A DNA stretch of 64,000 bases from Burkholderia sp. BCC1644 (GCF_902833225.1 NZ_CADFEI010000002.1:620001-684000), one strand, 5' to 3'. Numbered from the stretch's first letter, positions 45,864 through 54,865 are shown. Translations and numbers: made by a program. Notes: generated by a model not told the origin, from the letters alone.

Positions 45864-46994
45864 GTGGACATTCAAACCCTCAACACCCCGGCCGCCTTGA
45901 TCGATGTCGGCCGCATGCGCGCCAACATCGACCGCATGCAGACGCATCTCGACGCGCTCGGCGTCACGTTCCGCCCGCACGTCAAGACCACCAAATGCCG
46001 GCACGTCGTCGACGCGCAGATCGCGGCCGGCGCGCAGGGCATCACGGTGTCGACGCTCAAGGAGGCCGAACAGTTCTTCGCGGGCGGCGTCCGCGACATC
46101 GTCTATGCGGTCGGCATGGTGCCCGCCAAGCTTGGCCACGCGCTTGCGTTGCGCCGGCAAGGCTGCGACCTGAAGATCGTCGCCGACAGCTTGCCGGCCG
46201 CCCATGCCATCGCCGGGTTCGGGCGCGAACACGGCGAGTGTTTCGACGTGTGGATCGAGGTCGACGTCGACGGCCACCGCTCCGGCATCCCGCCCGACGC
46301 CGGGCTGCTGATCGACGTCGGCCGCGCACTGGTCGACGGCGGGATGGCGCTCGGCGGCGTGCTGGCCCATGCAGGCTCCAGCTACGAATACGACACGCGC
46401 GAAGCACTGGTCGCGATCGCCGAACAGGAGCGCAGCCGCACCGTGCGGGCCGCGGAGCGCCTGAGAGCCGCCGGGCTGCCCTGCCCGGTCGTGAGCATCG
46501 GCTCGACGCCCACCGCGCTGTCGGCGCAACGCCTCGACGGCGTGACCGAGGTGCGCGCCGGCGTTTACGTGATGTTCGACCTCGTGATGCACAACATCGG
46601 CGTATGCGGACTGTCCGATATCGCGCTGTCGGTGCTGACGACCGTGATCGGACACCAGGAAGAGAAGGGCTGGGCAATCGTCGATGCGGGCTGGATGGCG
46701 ATGAGCCGCGACCGCGGCACGCAGCGCCAGGCGCACGATTTCGGCTACGGGCAGGTCTGTACCGAAGGCGGCGATGTGCTCGGCGACTACGTGATGAGCG
46801 CGGCCAATCAGGAGCACGGGATCGTGTCGCGCACGGGCACGCCGGACACGGACATCGCGCAGCGGTTTCCGATCGGCACGCGCCTGCGCATCCTGCCGAA
46901 TCACGCGTGCGCCACCGGCGCGCAGCACCCGGAATATCAAGCCCTCAACGCAGACGGCGTCGCGCAGGCCTGGCCGCGCTTCTACGGGTGGTAG
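45864..46994 (+). CDS. PLP/zinc D-serine dehydratase-like enzyme (DSD1 / D-threonine aldolase family)
   Basis: A 376-residue fold-type III PLP enzyme. Lys41 in RPHVKTTK should bind PLP. The C-terminal zinc ligands His347 and Cys349 in LPNHACATG match eukaryotic-type D-serine dehydratase. Related activities are D-threo-3-hydroxyaspartate dehydratase, D-threonine aldolase and β-hydroxyaspartate aldolase (BhcC), which sequence alone does not separate. Starts at GTG 45864. The Ocd-family gene follows 108 bases later. Confidence 0.85.
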   Translation: MDIQTLNTPAALIDVGRMRANIDRMQTHLDALGVTFRPHVKTTKCRHVVDAQIAAGAQGITVSTLKEAEQFFAGGVRDIVYAVGMVPAKLGHALALRRQGCDLKIVADSLPAAHAIAGFGREHGECFDVWIEVDVDGHRSGIPPDAGLLIDVGRALVDGGMALGGVLAHAGSSYEYDTREALVAIAEQERSRTVRAAERLRAAGLPCPVVSIGSTPTALSAQRLDGVTEVRAGVYVMFDLVMHNIGVCGLSDIALSVLTTVIGHQEEKGWAIVDAGWMAMSRDRGTQRQAHDFGYGQVCTEGGDVLGDYVMSAANQEHGIVSRTGTPDTDIAQRFPIGTRLRILPNHACATGAQHPEYQALNADGVAQAWPRFYGW

Positions 46995-47102
46995 GCGGCA
47001 CCCGTCATCGACACCGTCTTGCGCAAATGTTGACTATTTGTCTAAATCTGGACACACTTTAAACCTTGCCGTTTCACCGTGCGCCGGAAAGGCGTATCCG
47101 AC

Positions 47103-48074
47103 ATGCCGACAGACGCCCGACTCCTCCTTCTCGACCGCGATGCCGTCGAACCCGCCCTTCAGGCCGAGCAGGTGATGGCGGCGGTCCGCGAAGCCTTCGT
47201 GCTGCACAGCCAGCGGGCCGGACGCGTGTTCCCGGTCGTGCGCGAAAAGCTGCACACCGGCGGCGTGTTCGGCATCAAGTCGGGCGACGTCGCGGGCCAG
47301 GACCTGCTCGGTTTCAAGGCGGCCGGGTTCTGGCCCGGCAACCGGCGCCTCGGCGGCGAGCCGCATCAGGCCACCGTCGCGCTGTTCGACCCGGCCACGG
47401 GCCGCCCGCTGTGCATCATGGACGGCAATGCGATCACCACGGCCCGGACCGGCGCCGCCGGCGGCCTCGGGCTGCAACAGCTGGCCCGCCGCGACAGCAC
47501 GCGGATCTGCGTGTTCGGCACGGGCGTGCAGGCGCGCGTCCAGCTCGACTACGCGCTCCGGCTGCTGCCGCAACGGTGCACGGTGCAGTACGTGAACGTC
47601 AGCGGCGAGCCCGACCCGGTGTTCGAATCGGCCTTCCTGGCGCGATGCACGATCGGCGTGGCACGCGACCGGCATGACGCGGTGGCCAACAGCGACGTGG
47701 TGATCACGGCAACGCCCGGTGGCGGCGCGCTGTTCGACGCGGATGCCGTGCAGCCGGGCACGCATCTGACCTGCGTGGGCGCCGATACGGCAGGCAAGCG
47801 CGAACTCCCGGCCGGCCTGCTGGAACGCGCGCGCATTTTCGTCGACGATCACGATCAGGCGCGCAGCATCGGCGAGTGCCAGTGGGCGCCCGATTTGCCG
47901 CGCACCGAAATCGGTGACATCCTCGCCGGTGCGGCATCGGTCGGCCGTGCCGCGCACGAGATCACCGTCTTCGACATGACGGGGCTCGCGCTTCAGGACC
48001 TGACCGTCGCGCGCTTCCTGTATCGGCACGCCCTCGACAACGGCACCGGCACCGCCGTTCCGTGGCCGTGGTAA
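47103..48074 (+). CDS. Ocd/μ-crystallin-family imine reductase
   Basis: A 323-residue NAD(P)-dependent enzyme. The Rossmann motif is ICVFGTGVQARVQLDYAL. The N-terminal substrate side (REKLHTGGVFGIKSGDV, LLGFKAAGFW) contains lysines conserved in the family. It differs strongly from the ornithine cyclodeaminase at 31645. Next to the PLP enzyme it is plausible as an iminosuccinate or Δ1-type imine reductase (BhcD-like), capturing the imine released upstream. That role is inference. Confidence 0.8.
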   Translation: MPTDARLLLLDRDAVEPALQAEQVMAAVREAFVLHSQRAGRVFPVVREKLHTGGVFGIKSGDVAGQDLLGFKAAGFWPGNRRLGGEPHQATVALFDPATGRPLCIMDGNAITTARTGAAGGLGLQQLARRDSTRICVFGTGVQARVQLDYALRLLPQRCTVQYVNVSGEPDPVFESAFLARCTIGVARDRHDAVANSDVVITATPGGGALFDADAVQPGTHLTCVGADTAGKRELPAGLLERARIFVDDHDQARSIGECQWAPDLPRTEIGDILAGAASVGRAAHEITVFDMTGLALQDLTVARFLYRHALDNGTGTAVPWPW

Positions 48075-48097
48075 GCAACCCTCCTCGTTCAACCGCC

Positions 48098-48820
48098 ATG
48101 CGTCTGACCAAAGTTTCCGCCCTCTCCTTCGATCTCGACGACACCCTGTGGCCGTTCGGGCCGTCGGTCATACGAGCCGAGGCGATGCTGCGCGCATGGT
48201 TGATCGAGCACGCGCCCGATACCGAGAGCGTGCTGCCCACGCAACAGGCGTTGAGCGAACTACGTGAGGAATACGAACGGTTGCGCCCGGACCTCGCCGG
48301 CGATTTTCGTGCGATGAGAATCGGATCGATCCGCATCGCACTGGAGCGCGCGAACGAGGATGTCTCGCTGACCGACCGGGCATACGACGTGTTCTATGCA
48401 GCACGGAACCGCGTCGAATTCTACGAAGACGCGTTGCCTGCGCTGGCATGGTTGAGCGCCCGCTTTCCGTTGATTGCAGTGACCAACGGCAACGCGGATC
48501 TCCGGCTGACCGGCGGCGGCGAATTCTTCCGCACGACGCTCAGCGCGCGTGCATTCGGCTTCGCGAAGCCGGAACCCGAGATCTTCCATGCGGCGGCGGA
48601 CGCACTCGACGTGCGTCCGGCCGAACTGCTGCACGTCGGCGACGACTTCCACCTCGATATCGTCGGCGCACTGAACGCGGGGCTTCAGGCCGCATGGGTC
48701 GTGCGCGACCCGCATCCGGAGGTCGAGCACGCGCCGCAGCATGCCGCGACGCCGCACCTCACGCTGCGCGACCTGTCGATGCTGTGTCGCGCGCTCGGCG
48801 GCCCCGACGACGTGTCGTGA
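48098..48820 (+). CDS. HAD-superfamily hydrolase
   Basis: A 240-residue HAD phosphatase. Motif I is FDLDDTLW (nucleophile Asp12, acid Asp14), motif II is TNGN (Thr about residue 128), motif III Lys in FAKPEPEIF and motif IV HVGDDFHLDIVGA. The cap helices resemble the phosphoglycolate/pyrimidine nucleotidase group. It follows the imine-reductase gene by 24 bases. Substrate is unknown. Confidence 0.85.
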   Translation: MRLTKVSALSFDLDDTLWPFGPSVIRAEAMLRAWLIEHAPDTESVLPTQQALSELREEYERLRPDLAGDFRAMRIGSIRIALERANEDVSLTDRAYDVFYAARNRVEFYEDALPALAWLSARFPLIAVTNGNADLRLTGGGEFFRTTLSARAFGFAKPEPEIFHAAADALDVRPAELLHVGDDFHLDIVGALNAGLQAAWVVRDPHPEVEHAPQHAATPHLTLRDLSMLCRALGGPDDVS

Positions 48821-48856
48821 CCGCAACCGGGTGCGGCGCATGCCCGCGCCGTGCCA

Positions 48857-49474
48857 TCACGCTGCCTTGCGTGCGTCGGCGATCCGCTGCGGCGCCTTCG
48901 GCCGCGCATACAGCCGTTCGAGATACGCGCGCAGCTGCGGGAACGGTTCGATCAGATGGCATTCGCTCGCCCAGTCGATCAGGTAGACCGTCACGCAATC
49001 GGCCACCGTCAGCGAATCGCCGACGATGAATTCGCGCCCTTCGAGATGCTTGTCGAGGACCGCGGCCATCGTCGTGAAATCCTCGCGCGCCAGTTCGATG
49101 TCGGCCGGCGAGCGCTTCTCAGGCGGATAGAGGAACGAATGCCGCGTGGTCCGCCACAGCGGCTGCTCGAGCTCCGTTACCGCGAACATCACCCACCGAT
49201 ACGCCTGCGCGCGCAACGCCGGATCGACGGGCAGCAGCGCCTTCTCCGGATACTTGTCCGCGAGATACAGCACGATCGCGGCCGACTCGGGAATCACGAG
49301 GTCGCCGTCCACCAGCACGGGCACCTTGCCAGCCGGATTGAGACGCAGGAATTCGGGCCGCTTGTGCTCGCCCTGGAGCAGGTTGACCGACACGAATTCG
49401 AAATCCGCATCCAGTTCCTTCAGCCCCCACAGCGCGCGCTGCGAACGCGTGCCGGCAAATCCGTAAAGCTTCAT
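48857..49474 (-). CDS. glutathione S-transferase-family protein
   Basis: A 205-residue GST. The thioredoxin-like N-terminal half is MKLYGFAGTRSQRALWGLKEL with PAGKVPVLVDGDLVIPESAAIVLYLADKY, and the helical C-terminal domain includes VGDSLTVADCVTVYLIDW. Ser11 in GTRSQ is the likely glutathione-activating residue. GGAGATTGG precedes the ATG. It is 82 bases downstream of the YciI-like gene on the same strand. Confidence 0.9.
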   Translation of the reverse strand: MKLYGFAGTRSQRALWGLKELDADFEFVSVNLLQGEHKRPEFLRLNPAGKVPVLVDGDLVIPESAAIVLYLADKYPEKALLPVDPALRAQAYRWVMFAVTELEQPLWRTTRHSFLYPPEKRSPADIELAREDFTTMAAVLDKHLEGREFIVGDSLTVADCVTVYLIDWASECHLIEPFPQLRAYLERLYARPKAPQRIADARKAA

Positions 49475-49556
49475 CGCCAATCTCCATCCAGAATGTCGGT
49501 AAAAATCCGCACATGAGCCATGGCACGTCGACGCGACGCGCGGCACCACGGGTCGC

Positions 49557-49925
49557 TCACGCGCCGGGAATCGCCAGCACCGGCATCACGTCGATCGCCA
49601 CGCCCGGGAACAGCGTGAAATGCGGATGGCCTTCGAACAGCGCGGCCGCTGCATCGTGCGACGCCGCGCGCACGACGGTAAAGCCGCTCAGCGCGTTGGC
49701 CGTATCCTTGACGCCGCCTGCGTCGATGGTCTTGGTCTTGCCGAGCGGCCCGCCCATCTCGACGATCGCGTCGCGATGCCGGTCGACCCATGCATGCCAC
49801 GCGGCAATGCCGTCGCGCTCGCGCGTGCGCCGCTCTTCCTCCGGAAGCGCCACCCACGCCTTCATGGCCGGGCTATCCTGGGTCCCGAGAAATACGGCGA
49901 GATACAACTGCTGTTGAGCACTCAT
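49557..49925 (-). CDS. YciI-like (DGPF-type) protein
   Basis: A 122-residue αβ-barrel protein. DSPAMKAWVALPEEERRTRE and HVDRH-like His residues, plus IVEMGGPLGKTKTI and LSGFTVVRAASHDAAAALFEGHPHF, match YCII/DGPF-like proteins often fused to or coupled with sigma factors. GGAGGAGAAGG precedes the ATG. It is divergent from the MarR gene and probably repressed by it. Confidence 0.8.
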   Translation of the reverse strand: MSAQQQLYLAVFLGTQDSPAMKAWVALPEEERRTRERDGIAAWHAWVDRHRDAIVEMGGPLGKTKTIDAGGVKDTANALSGFTVVRAASHDAAAALFEGHPHFTLFPGVAIDVMPVLAIPGA

Positions 49926-49971
49926 GCCTTCTCCTCCGATGACGGGCTCGGCGGGCTGCCGCGCCTCGACC

Positions 49972-50005
49972 TTGACAAGATAGGTTGATATCAACACAAT
50001 TGCAA
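49972..50005. promoter_or_regulatory. divergent promoters sharing one 12-bp palindrome (MarR operator candidate)
   Basis: GTTGATATCAAC at 49984-49995 is a perfect palindrome. On the plus strand TTGACA (49972) and CACAAT (49995) flank it with a 17-base spacer, placing the start of transcription at or next to the MarR ATG. On the minus strand TTGCAA (50005-50000) and TATCTT (49982-49977) flank it, also with a 17-base spacer, for the YciI-GST operon. One bound dimer would block both. Confidence 0.72.
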
Positions 50006-50006
50006 C

Positions 50007-50474
50007 ATGGCACGAAAAGAAAAGCTTCCTTTCGAAACGACGCTGATGGTGCGCGATTGCTGCCTGTGCCTGCACATGCAGCGCGCGGCGCGCAATCTTG
50101 CGCGCATCTTCGACGATGCGCTGCGTCCGCTCGACCTCACCAACGGCCAGTTTTCGCTGCTGATGTCGCTGAACCGGCCGCAACCGGCGCCGATGAAATC
50201 GGTCGCGTCGCTGCTCGCGATGGACCGCACCACGCTCACCGCCGCGCTCAAGCCCCTCGAGCGGCGCGGCCTCGTGACGATCGTGCAGGACCCGGACGAC
50301 CGGCGCAGCCGCCTGCTCGAACTGACGCCGGCCGGCCACGACCTGCTCGCCGAAGCGTTCCCGCTGTGGCAGCAGACGCATGCTGACATCGAGCGCCCGT
50401 TCGCACCGGGCGAAGTCGATCAGTTGCGCGGCCAGTTGCGCGCGCTGTCGGTCGATCCGGCTGCGCGCGACTGA
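50007..50474 (+). CDS. MarR-family transcriptional regulator
   Basis: A 155-residue MarR protein. The winged helix is LTNGQFSLLMSLNRPQPAPMKSVASLLAMDRTTLTAALKPLERRGLV with wing DPDDRRSRLLELT. No Shine-Dalgarno sequence precedes ATG 50007, and the -10 box ends six bases upstream, so the transcript may be leaderless. Cys18, Cys19 and Cys21 (VRDCCLCLHM) near the N-terminus could be a redox or electrophile sensor. Confidence 0.9.
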   Translation: MARKEKLPFETTLMVRDCCLCLHMQRAARNLARIFDDALRPLDLTNGQFSLLMSLNRPQPAPMKSVASLLAMDRTTLTAALKPLERRGLVTIVQDPDDRRSRLLELTPAGHDLLAEAFPLWQQTHADIERPFAPGEVDQLRGQLRALSVDPAARD

Positions 50475-50608
50475 GCCGACGCACGGCGGTCGCTCGCCTC
50501 CTGCCATTCCTTGTCAGTTGTCATTGCTCGAATGCCTCGCGGCGCCCGATTCGGTGGCAATATCGCTCGGCACGACAACCGATCCGGTATTCACAAGGAG
50601 GGACGAGC

Positions 50609-51370
50609 ATGAGCAGCAATGAGAAAGGCGCGTATTTCCGTTCGCTTCACCGCGCGGGCCAGCCACTGGCGCTGTTCAACGTGTGGGACGCCGGCAGTGC
50701 GCGCACGGTGGCCGACGCGGGCGCCGTCGCGCTGGCGACCGGCAGTTGGTCGGTCGCGGTGGCGAACGGCTTCGTCGACGGCGAACAGATGCCGCGCGCG
50801 CTGATGATGGAGGTGCTCGAGCGGATCACGCGCGCGACGGACCTGCCCGTCACCGTCGATCTGGAAAGCGGTTACGGCGAGCGGCCGGACGATGTCGGCG
50901 ACACGATCACGCTGAGCATCCACGCCGGCGCGATCGGCTGCAATCTCGAGGACAGCGTTCCGGCAACGGGCGAATTGCGCGACGCGGACGAAGCGGCGGC
51001 CCGTATCGCGGCGGCACGGCAGGCGGCCGATCGCGCGGGCGCCGACTACTTCATTAACGCGCGTACCGACGTGTTCTTCAAGGCAGCCGCAGATACGCAC
51101 GACGAACGCTTGCTCGAGGCAACGCTCGCTCGTGCCCGCGCCTATGCCGCGGCCAGCGCCGACGGCCTGTTCGTGCCGGGCCTTCGCTCGCCGGCGCTCA
51201 TTCGCGCGCTGACGGCCGCATCGCCGCTGCCCGTGAACGTGATGCGCGTGTCGGAAACGCCGACGCTCGCGGATTTCGCCGACTACGGCGTGGCACGCAT
51301 CAGCCACGGGCCGTATCCGTACCTGCAGGCGATGAAGACGCTGGCTTCGCTGGTCAAGCAAGGCGGCTAA
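50609..51370 (+). CDS. isocitrate lyase/PEP mutase-family enzyme
   Basis: A 253-residue αβ-barrel enzyme. NVWDAGSARTVADAGAVALATGSWS opens the barrel, VTVDLESGYGE and GCNLEDS carry metal ligands, and NARTDVFF follows. The Cys of the KKCGH lyase motif is absent, as in PEP phosphonomutase and oxaloacetate hydrolase-type members. The reaction cannot be set. AAGGAGG gives a strong ribosome site before the ATG. Confidence 0.85.
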   Translation: MSSNEKGAYFRSLHRAGQPLALFNVWDAGSARTVADAGAVALATGSWSVAVANGFVDGEQMPRALMMEVLERITRATDLPVTVDLESGYGERPDDVGDTITLSIHAGAIGCNLEDSVPATGELRDADEAAARIAAARQAADRAGADYFINARTDVFFKAAADTHDERLLEATLARARAYAAASADGLFVPGLRSPALIRALTAASPLPVNVMRVSETPTLADFADYGVARISHGPYPYLQAMKTLASLVKQGG

Positions 51371-51411
51371 CGGATTCGCGGGGCGGGAGACGCCCTGTCG
51401 CGCGTCAAACG

Positions 51412-51428
51412 ATTACATCCCATGTAAT
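51412..51428. promoter_or_regulatory. palindrome ATTACAT-CCC-ATGTAAT at the CMD/XRE promoter
   Basis: Perfect 7-base arms around CCC. TTGGCG (51428) and TACGCT (51451) with a 17-base spacer form a promoter whose -35 overlaps the right arm. It is upstream of the CMD gene and the MmyB-type XRE gene, the likely binder. Confidence 0.65.
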
Positions 51429-51505
51429 TGGCGCGCGACAGGCACGCTCCTACGCTTCGGGTGTCGCGCCGCCATTCCGGCGGCGCTCATCGCCCCGGAG
51501 ACATC

Positions 51506-52063
51506 ATGTCCGCCTATCCGCTTCATACGATCGATTCCGCACCGGCCGAATCGAAGCCCGTCCTCCAGCAACTCCAGCAAACCTTCGGCATCGTCCCGAA
51601 CATCGCGGCGGCCATGGCCGCGTCGCCGGTGCTGATCAACGGCTTCATCGGCCTGTTCGAGCGCGTGCACGCCAGCAGCCTCACCGAGCCGCAGATCCAG
51701 ACGCTGCTGCTCACCAACGCGGTCACGAACGCAAGCGAATGGCCGGTTGCGTTCCACACCGCGCTCGCGCTGAAACAGGGTGTGACGCACGCCGACGTCG
51801 ACGCGATCCGCCGCGGCGGCCTGCCCGCCGACGCGATTCTGGCCGCGCTGTCGGCCATCGCGCGCAAGCTGATCGACACGCGTGGACGGATCGCCGACGC
51901 CGACCGGCAGTCGTTCCTCGACGCCGGATTCAGCGCCGAGCAGTTGCTGGAAGTGATCGCCGTCGTCGCCGCATCGACGATCACGAACTACGTCGGCAGC
52001 GTCACGCGGCCCGCGCTCGAAGCGCCGTTCGACGCATTCGCGTGGCATGCGCGTGCCGTGTGA
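51506..52063 (+). CDS. carboxymuconolactone decarboxylase-family protein
   Basis: A 185-residue AhpD-like helical protein. TEPQIQTLLLTNAVTNASEWPVAFHTALALK holds the family helix and the conserved His, but the CxxC is replaced by NASEW, so peroxidase activity is unlikely. Its relatives are 'YciW'-like carboxymuconolactone decarboxylase-family proteins of unknown activity. CCCGGAG precedes ATG 51506. It is 48 bases from the XRE gene and is probably co-transcribed with it. Confidence 0.82.
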   Translation: MSAYPLHTIDSAPAESKPVLQQLQQTFGIVPNIAAAMAASPVLINGFIGLFERVHASSLTEPQIQTLLLTNAVTNASEWPVAFHTALALKQGVTHADVDAIRRGGLPADAILAALSAIARKLIDTRGRIADADRQSFLDAGFSAEQLLEVIAVVAASTITNYVGSVTRPALEAPFDAFAWHARAV

Positions 52064-52111
52064 GTCCGCTATAGTCGTTCGCGTCGATCACGGAACGACC
52101 AGGGACATCCG

Positions 52112-52957
52112 ATGAACGCCAGCCGCCGCGATCCGGACACGCCGCCGCACGAACTGGGCCAGTTGCTGCGCTACTGGCGCGACGTGCGCGGCGTGAGCCA
52201 GCTCGACCTGTCGCTCGACGCGGGGATCTCGCAGCGCCAGATCAGCTTCATCGAAAGCGGGCGCAGCGTGCCGGGCCGCGACACGCTGCTGACGCTTGCG
52301 CAGACGCTGGATGTGCCGCTGCGCGAGCGCAACGCGCTGCTGCTCGCGGCCGGCTATGCGCCGGTGTATTCGGAAGCGCCGTGGGACGCGCAGGAGATGC
52401 ACGGCGTGATCCGCGCGCTCGAACGCGTCGTGCGCCAGCACGAGCCGTTTCCGGCGATCGTGATGGACCGGCACTGGAACGTGCTGATGACCAACGATGC
52501 GGCGCCGCGCTTCTTCGGCTGCTTCATCGACATGGCTGCACGCGAAGGCCCGCGCAACCTGCTGCGCCTGATGTTCGATCCGCTCGGCATGCAGCCGTTC
52601 GTCGCCGACTGGGACACCGTGTCGCGCAGCCTGCTGCAGCGCGTGCATCGCGAATCGGTCGGCCGCGTGATCGACGACGAAACCCGGCGGCTGCTCGACG
52701 ACCTGCTCGCCGCCCCCGAGGCGCCGTGCGACTGGAAAACGCCACCGGCGCCGGCCGCGTCGCCGTCGCTGCCGGTCATTCCGATCGGCTTCATTCACGA
52801 AGGCGTCGTGCTGCGCTACTTCTCGCTGGTCACGACGGTCGGCACGCCGCAAAGCGCGGCCGCGCAGGAACTGCGCATGGAGTGCATGTTTCCGGCAGAC
52901 GACGCGACCGACGCGCGCCACCGGCAGTTGCTCGACGCGCACGCGCCGGTGCGCTGA
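52112..52957 (+). CDS. XRE-family regulator with MmyB-like ligand domain
   Basis: A 281-residue regulator. The Cro/C1-type helix-turn-helix is LGQLLRYWRDVRGVSQLDLSLDAGISQRQISFIESGRS (~10-50). The C-terminal ~170 residues form an MmyB-like PAS-related domain (PFPAIVMDRHWNVLMTNDAAPRFF), which typically binds small aliphatic ligands. It follows the CMD gene and probably controls it through the palindrome at 51412. Confidence 0.9.
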   Translation: MNASRRDPDTPPHELGQLLRYWRDVRGVSQLDLSLDAGISQRQISFIESGRSVPGRDTLLTLAQTLDVPLRERNALLLAAGYAPVYSEAPWDAQEMHGVIRALERVVRQHEPFPAIVMDRHWNVLMTNDAAPRFFGCFIDMAAREGPRNLLRLMFDPLGMQPFVADWDTVSRSLLQRVHRESVGRVIDDETRRLLDDLLAAPEAPCDWKTPPAPAASPSLPVIPIGFIHEGVVLRYFSLVTTVGTPQSAAAQELRMECMFPADDATDARHRQLLDAHAPVR

Positions 52958-52990
52958 GCGGCGGGCCGGCGCGGCGCCCGCCCGCATCGC

Positions 52991-53890
52991 TCAGGATGCC
53001 TTGATGAAATCGATGAACGCGCGCAGTGCCGGCGGCACGAGACGTCGGCCGGGGTAATAGAGGAACGGCCCTGAAAACGGCCGCCACCAGGGTTCGAGCA
53101 CGGGTTCGAGGGCGCCGCGCTCGAGATGCGGACGCAGCCAGTCTTCGAACAGATGCACGATGCCCGTGCCGGCGATCGCCGCATCGACCATCAGGTCCGA
53201 CGCGCCGCCGACCTGCACCAGCAGCGGCCCGGCGGCCGGCTGGATCCGCACGACCTCGCCGTCGCGCTCGAACTCCCACGGCGGCATCGACCCGCTCGCG
53301 AAACGTCCGCGCAGGCAGCGATGGTCGAGCAGGTCGCGCGGATGCCGCGGCCGGCCGTGACGATCGAGATAACCCGGCGCGGCCGCGGTCGCGAACCGCT
53401 GAATGCGCGGGCCGATCGGCACCGCGATCATGTCCTGTTCGAGCCGCTCGTCGTAGCGGATGCCCGCGTCGCATCCCGCGGCCAGCACGTCGACGAAACT
53501 TTCGTCGGCGATCACTTCCAGCCGGATGTCCGGGTACGCGTCGAGGAAGCGCGGCACGATCGAGGGCAGCACGAGCCGGGACGCGCTGACCGGCACGTTC
53601 AGCTTCAACGTGCCGGCCGGTCTGTCCCGGAAATCGCCGATACCGTCGAGCGCCGCCGCCACTTCGGTCAGCGCGGGCCCGACGCGCGCGAGCAGGCGCT
53701 CGCCGGCTTCGGTCGGCACGACGCTGCGCGTCGTGCGGTGCAGCAGCCGGACGCCGAGCTGCGCCTCCAGCCGGCGCACGGCCTCGCTCAGCCCCGACGC
53801 GCTGAGGCCCGTCACGCGTGCGGCGTCACGGAATCCGCCGGCGCGCGCCACGGCCATGAACGCATTCAGATCGCCCAGATCGGCTTGCAT
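52991..53890 (-). CDS. LysR-family regulator
   Basis: A 299-residue LysR protein (MQADLGDLNAFMAVARAGGFRDAARVTGLSASGLSEAVRRLE). The effector domain runs from ~90. It is of the group divergent from, and regulating, oxidoreductase genes. The divergent aldo-keto reductase gene begins 96 bases away and is the likely target. A GC-rich hairpin (52960-52982) lies between it and the convergent XRE gene. Confidence 0.9.
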   Translation of the reverse strand: MQADLGDLNAFMAVARAGGFRDAARVTGLSASGLSEAVRRLEAQLGVRLLHRTTRSVVPTEAGERLLARVGPALTEVAAALDGIGDFRDRPAGTLKLNVPVSASRLVLPSIVPRFLDAYPDIRLEVIADESFVDVLAAGCDAGIRYDERLEQDMIAVPIGPRIQRFATAAAPGYLDRHGRPRHPRDLLDHRCLRGRFASGSMPPWEFERDGEVVRIQPAAGPLLVQVGGASDLMVDAAIAGTGIVHLFEDWLRPHLERGALEPVLEPWWRPFSGPFLYYPGRRLVPPALRAFIDFIKAS

Positions 53891-53986
53891 TGTTCGCCTT
53901 TTCGTACAACCCGTGCGGATTATGACGGCTTATCGCGCAGACGGCCAATCCCTATGCTGGGCGGACTCATCAACAGGAGCAGAGTC

Positions 53987-54865
53987 ATGTCCGACATCCG
54001 ACACACCGCCGCCTTCAGGCTCGGCAATCGCAACGTCAAACGAATCGGCTACGGCGCAATGCAGCTCGCGGGCCCCGGCGTGTTCGGCCCGCCGAAGGAT
54101 CGCGACGCGGCGCTGAACGTCTTGCGCGAAGCCGTCGCGTCCGGCGTCGACCATATCGACACCAGCGACTTCTACGGCCCGCACGTCACGAACCAGCTGA
54201 TCCGCGAAGCGTTGCATCCGTATCGCGACGATCTCGCGATCGTCACCAAGATCGGCGCGCGCCGCGGCGACGACGCAGCGTGGCTGCCCGCGTTCGCGCC
54301 CGACGAACTCGAACGGGCCGTGCACGACAACCTGCGCAACCTCGGACTCGACAGGCTCGACGTGGTCAACCTGCGCATCATGTTCGACCCTCACGGGCCG
54401 GCCGAAGGGTCGATCGAAGCGCCGCTGAGCGTGCTCGCCGAACTGCAGCGGCGCGGGCTCGTCCGCCACATCGGCCTGAGCAACGTGACGGCCGCGCAGG
54501 TCGCGCAAGGTCGGCGGATCTGCGACATCGTCTGCGTGCAGAACCACTACAACATCGCGCATCGCGGCGACGATGCGCTGATCGACGCGCTGGCCCGTGA
54601 CGGTATCGCCTACGTGCCGTACTTTCCGCTCGGCGGCTTCTCGCCGCTGCAGTCATCAACGCTGTCCGGCGTGGCGGCACGCGTCGGCGCGACGCCGATG
54701 CAGGTCGCGCTGGCGTGGCTGCTGCGCCGCGCACCGAACGTGTTGCTGATTCCAGGCACGTCGTCGGTCGCGCATCTGCGCGAGAATCTCGCGGCGGCCG
54801 ACCTCGATCTGCCGGAAGACTCGCTCGCGGAACTCGACCGCATCGCGACTACCGGCGCGGCCTGA
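53987..54865 (+). CDS. aldo/keto reductase
   Basis: A 292-residue (α/β)8 NADPH-dependent reductase. Catalytic Asp, Tyr and Lys appear in DHIDTSDFYGPH and VTKIGARRG, and the cofactor motif near the C-terminus is LLIPGTSSVAHLRENL. CAGGAGC precedes ATG 53987. It is divergent from the LysR regulator. Substrate is unknown. Confidence 0.9.
   Translation: MSDIRHTAAFRLGNRNVKRIGYGAMQLAGPGVFGPPKDRDAALNVLREAVASGVDHIDTSDFYGPHVTNQLIREALHPYRDDLAIVTKIGARRGDDAAWLPAFAPDELERAVHDNLRNLGLDRLDVVNLRIMFDPHGPAEGSIEAPLSVLAELQRRGLVRHIGLSNVTAAQVAQGRRICDIVCVQNHYNIAHRGDDALIDALARDGIAYVPYFPLGGFSPLQSSTLSGVAARVGATPMQVALAWLLRRAPNVLLIPGTSSVAHLRENLAAADLDLPEDSLAELDRIATTGAA

Noticed and set aside
44809-48820. complete β-hydroxyaspartate cycle
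   Set aside because: No aspartate-glyoxylate aminotransferase (BhcA) or β-hydroxyaspartate dehydratase (BhcB) gene is present, and the regulator is LysR rather than the IclR type seen with the known cycle.
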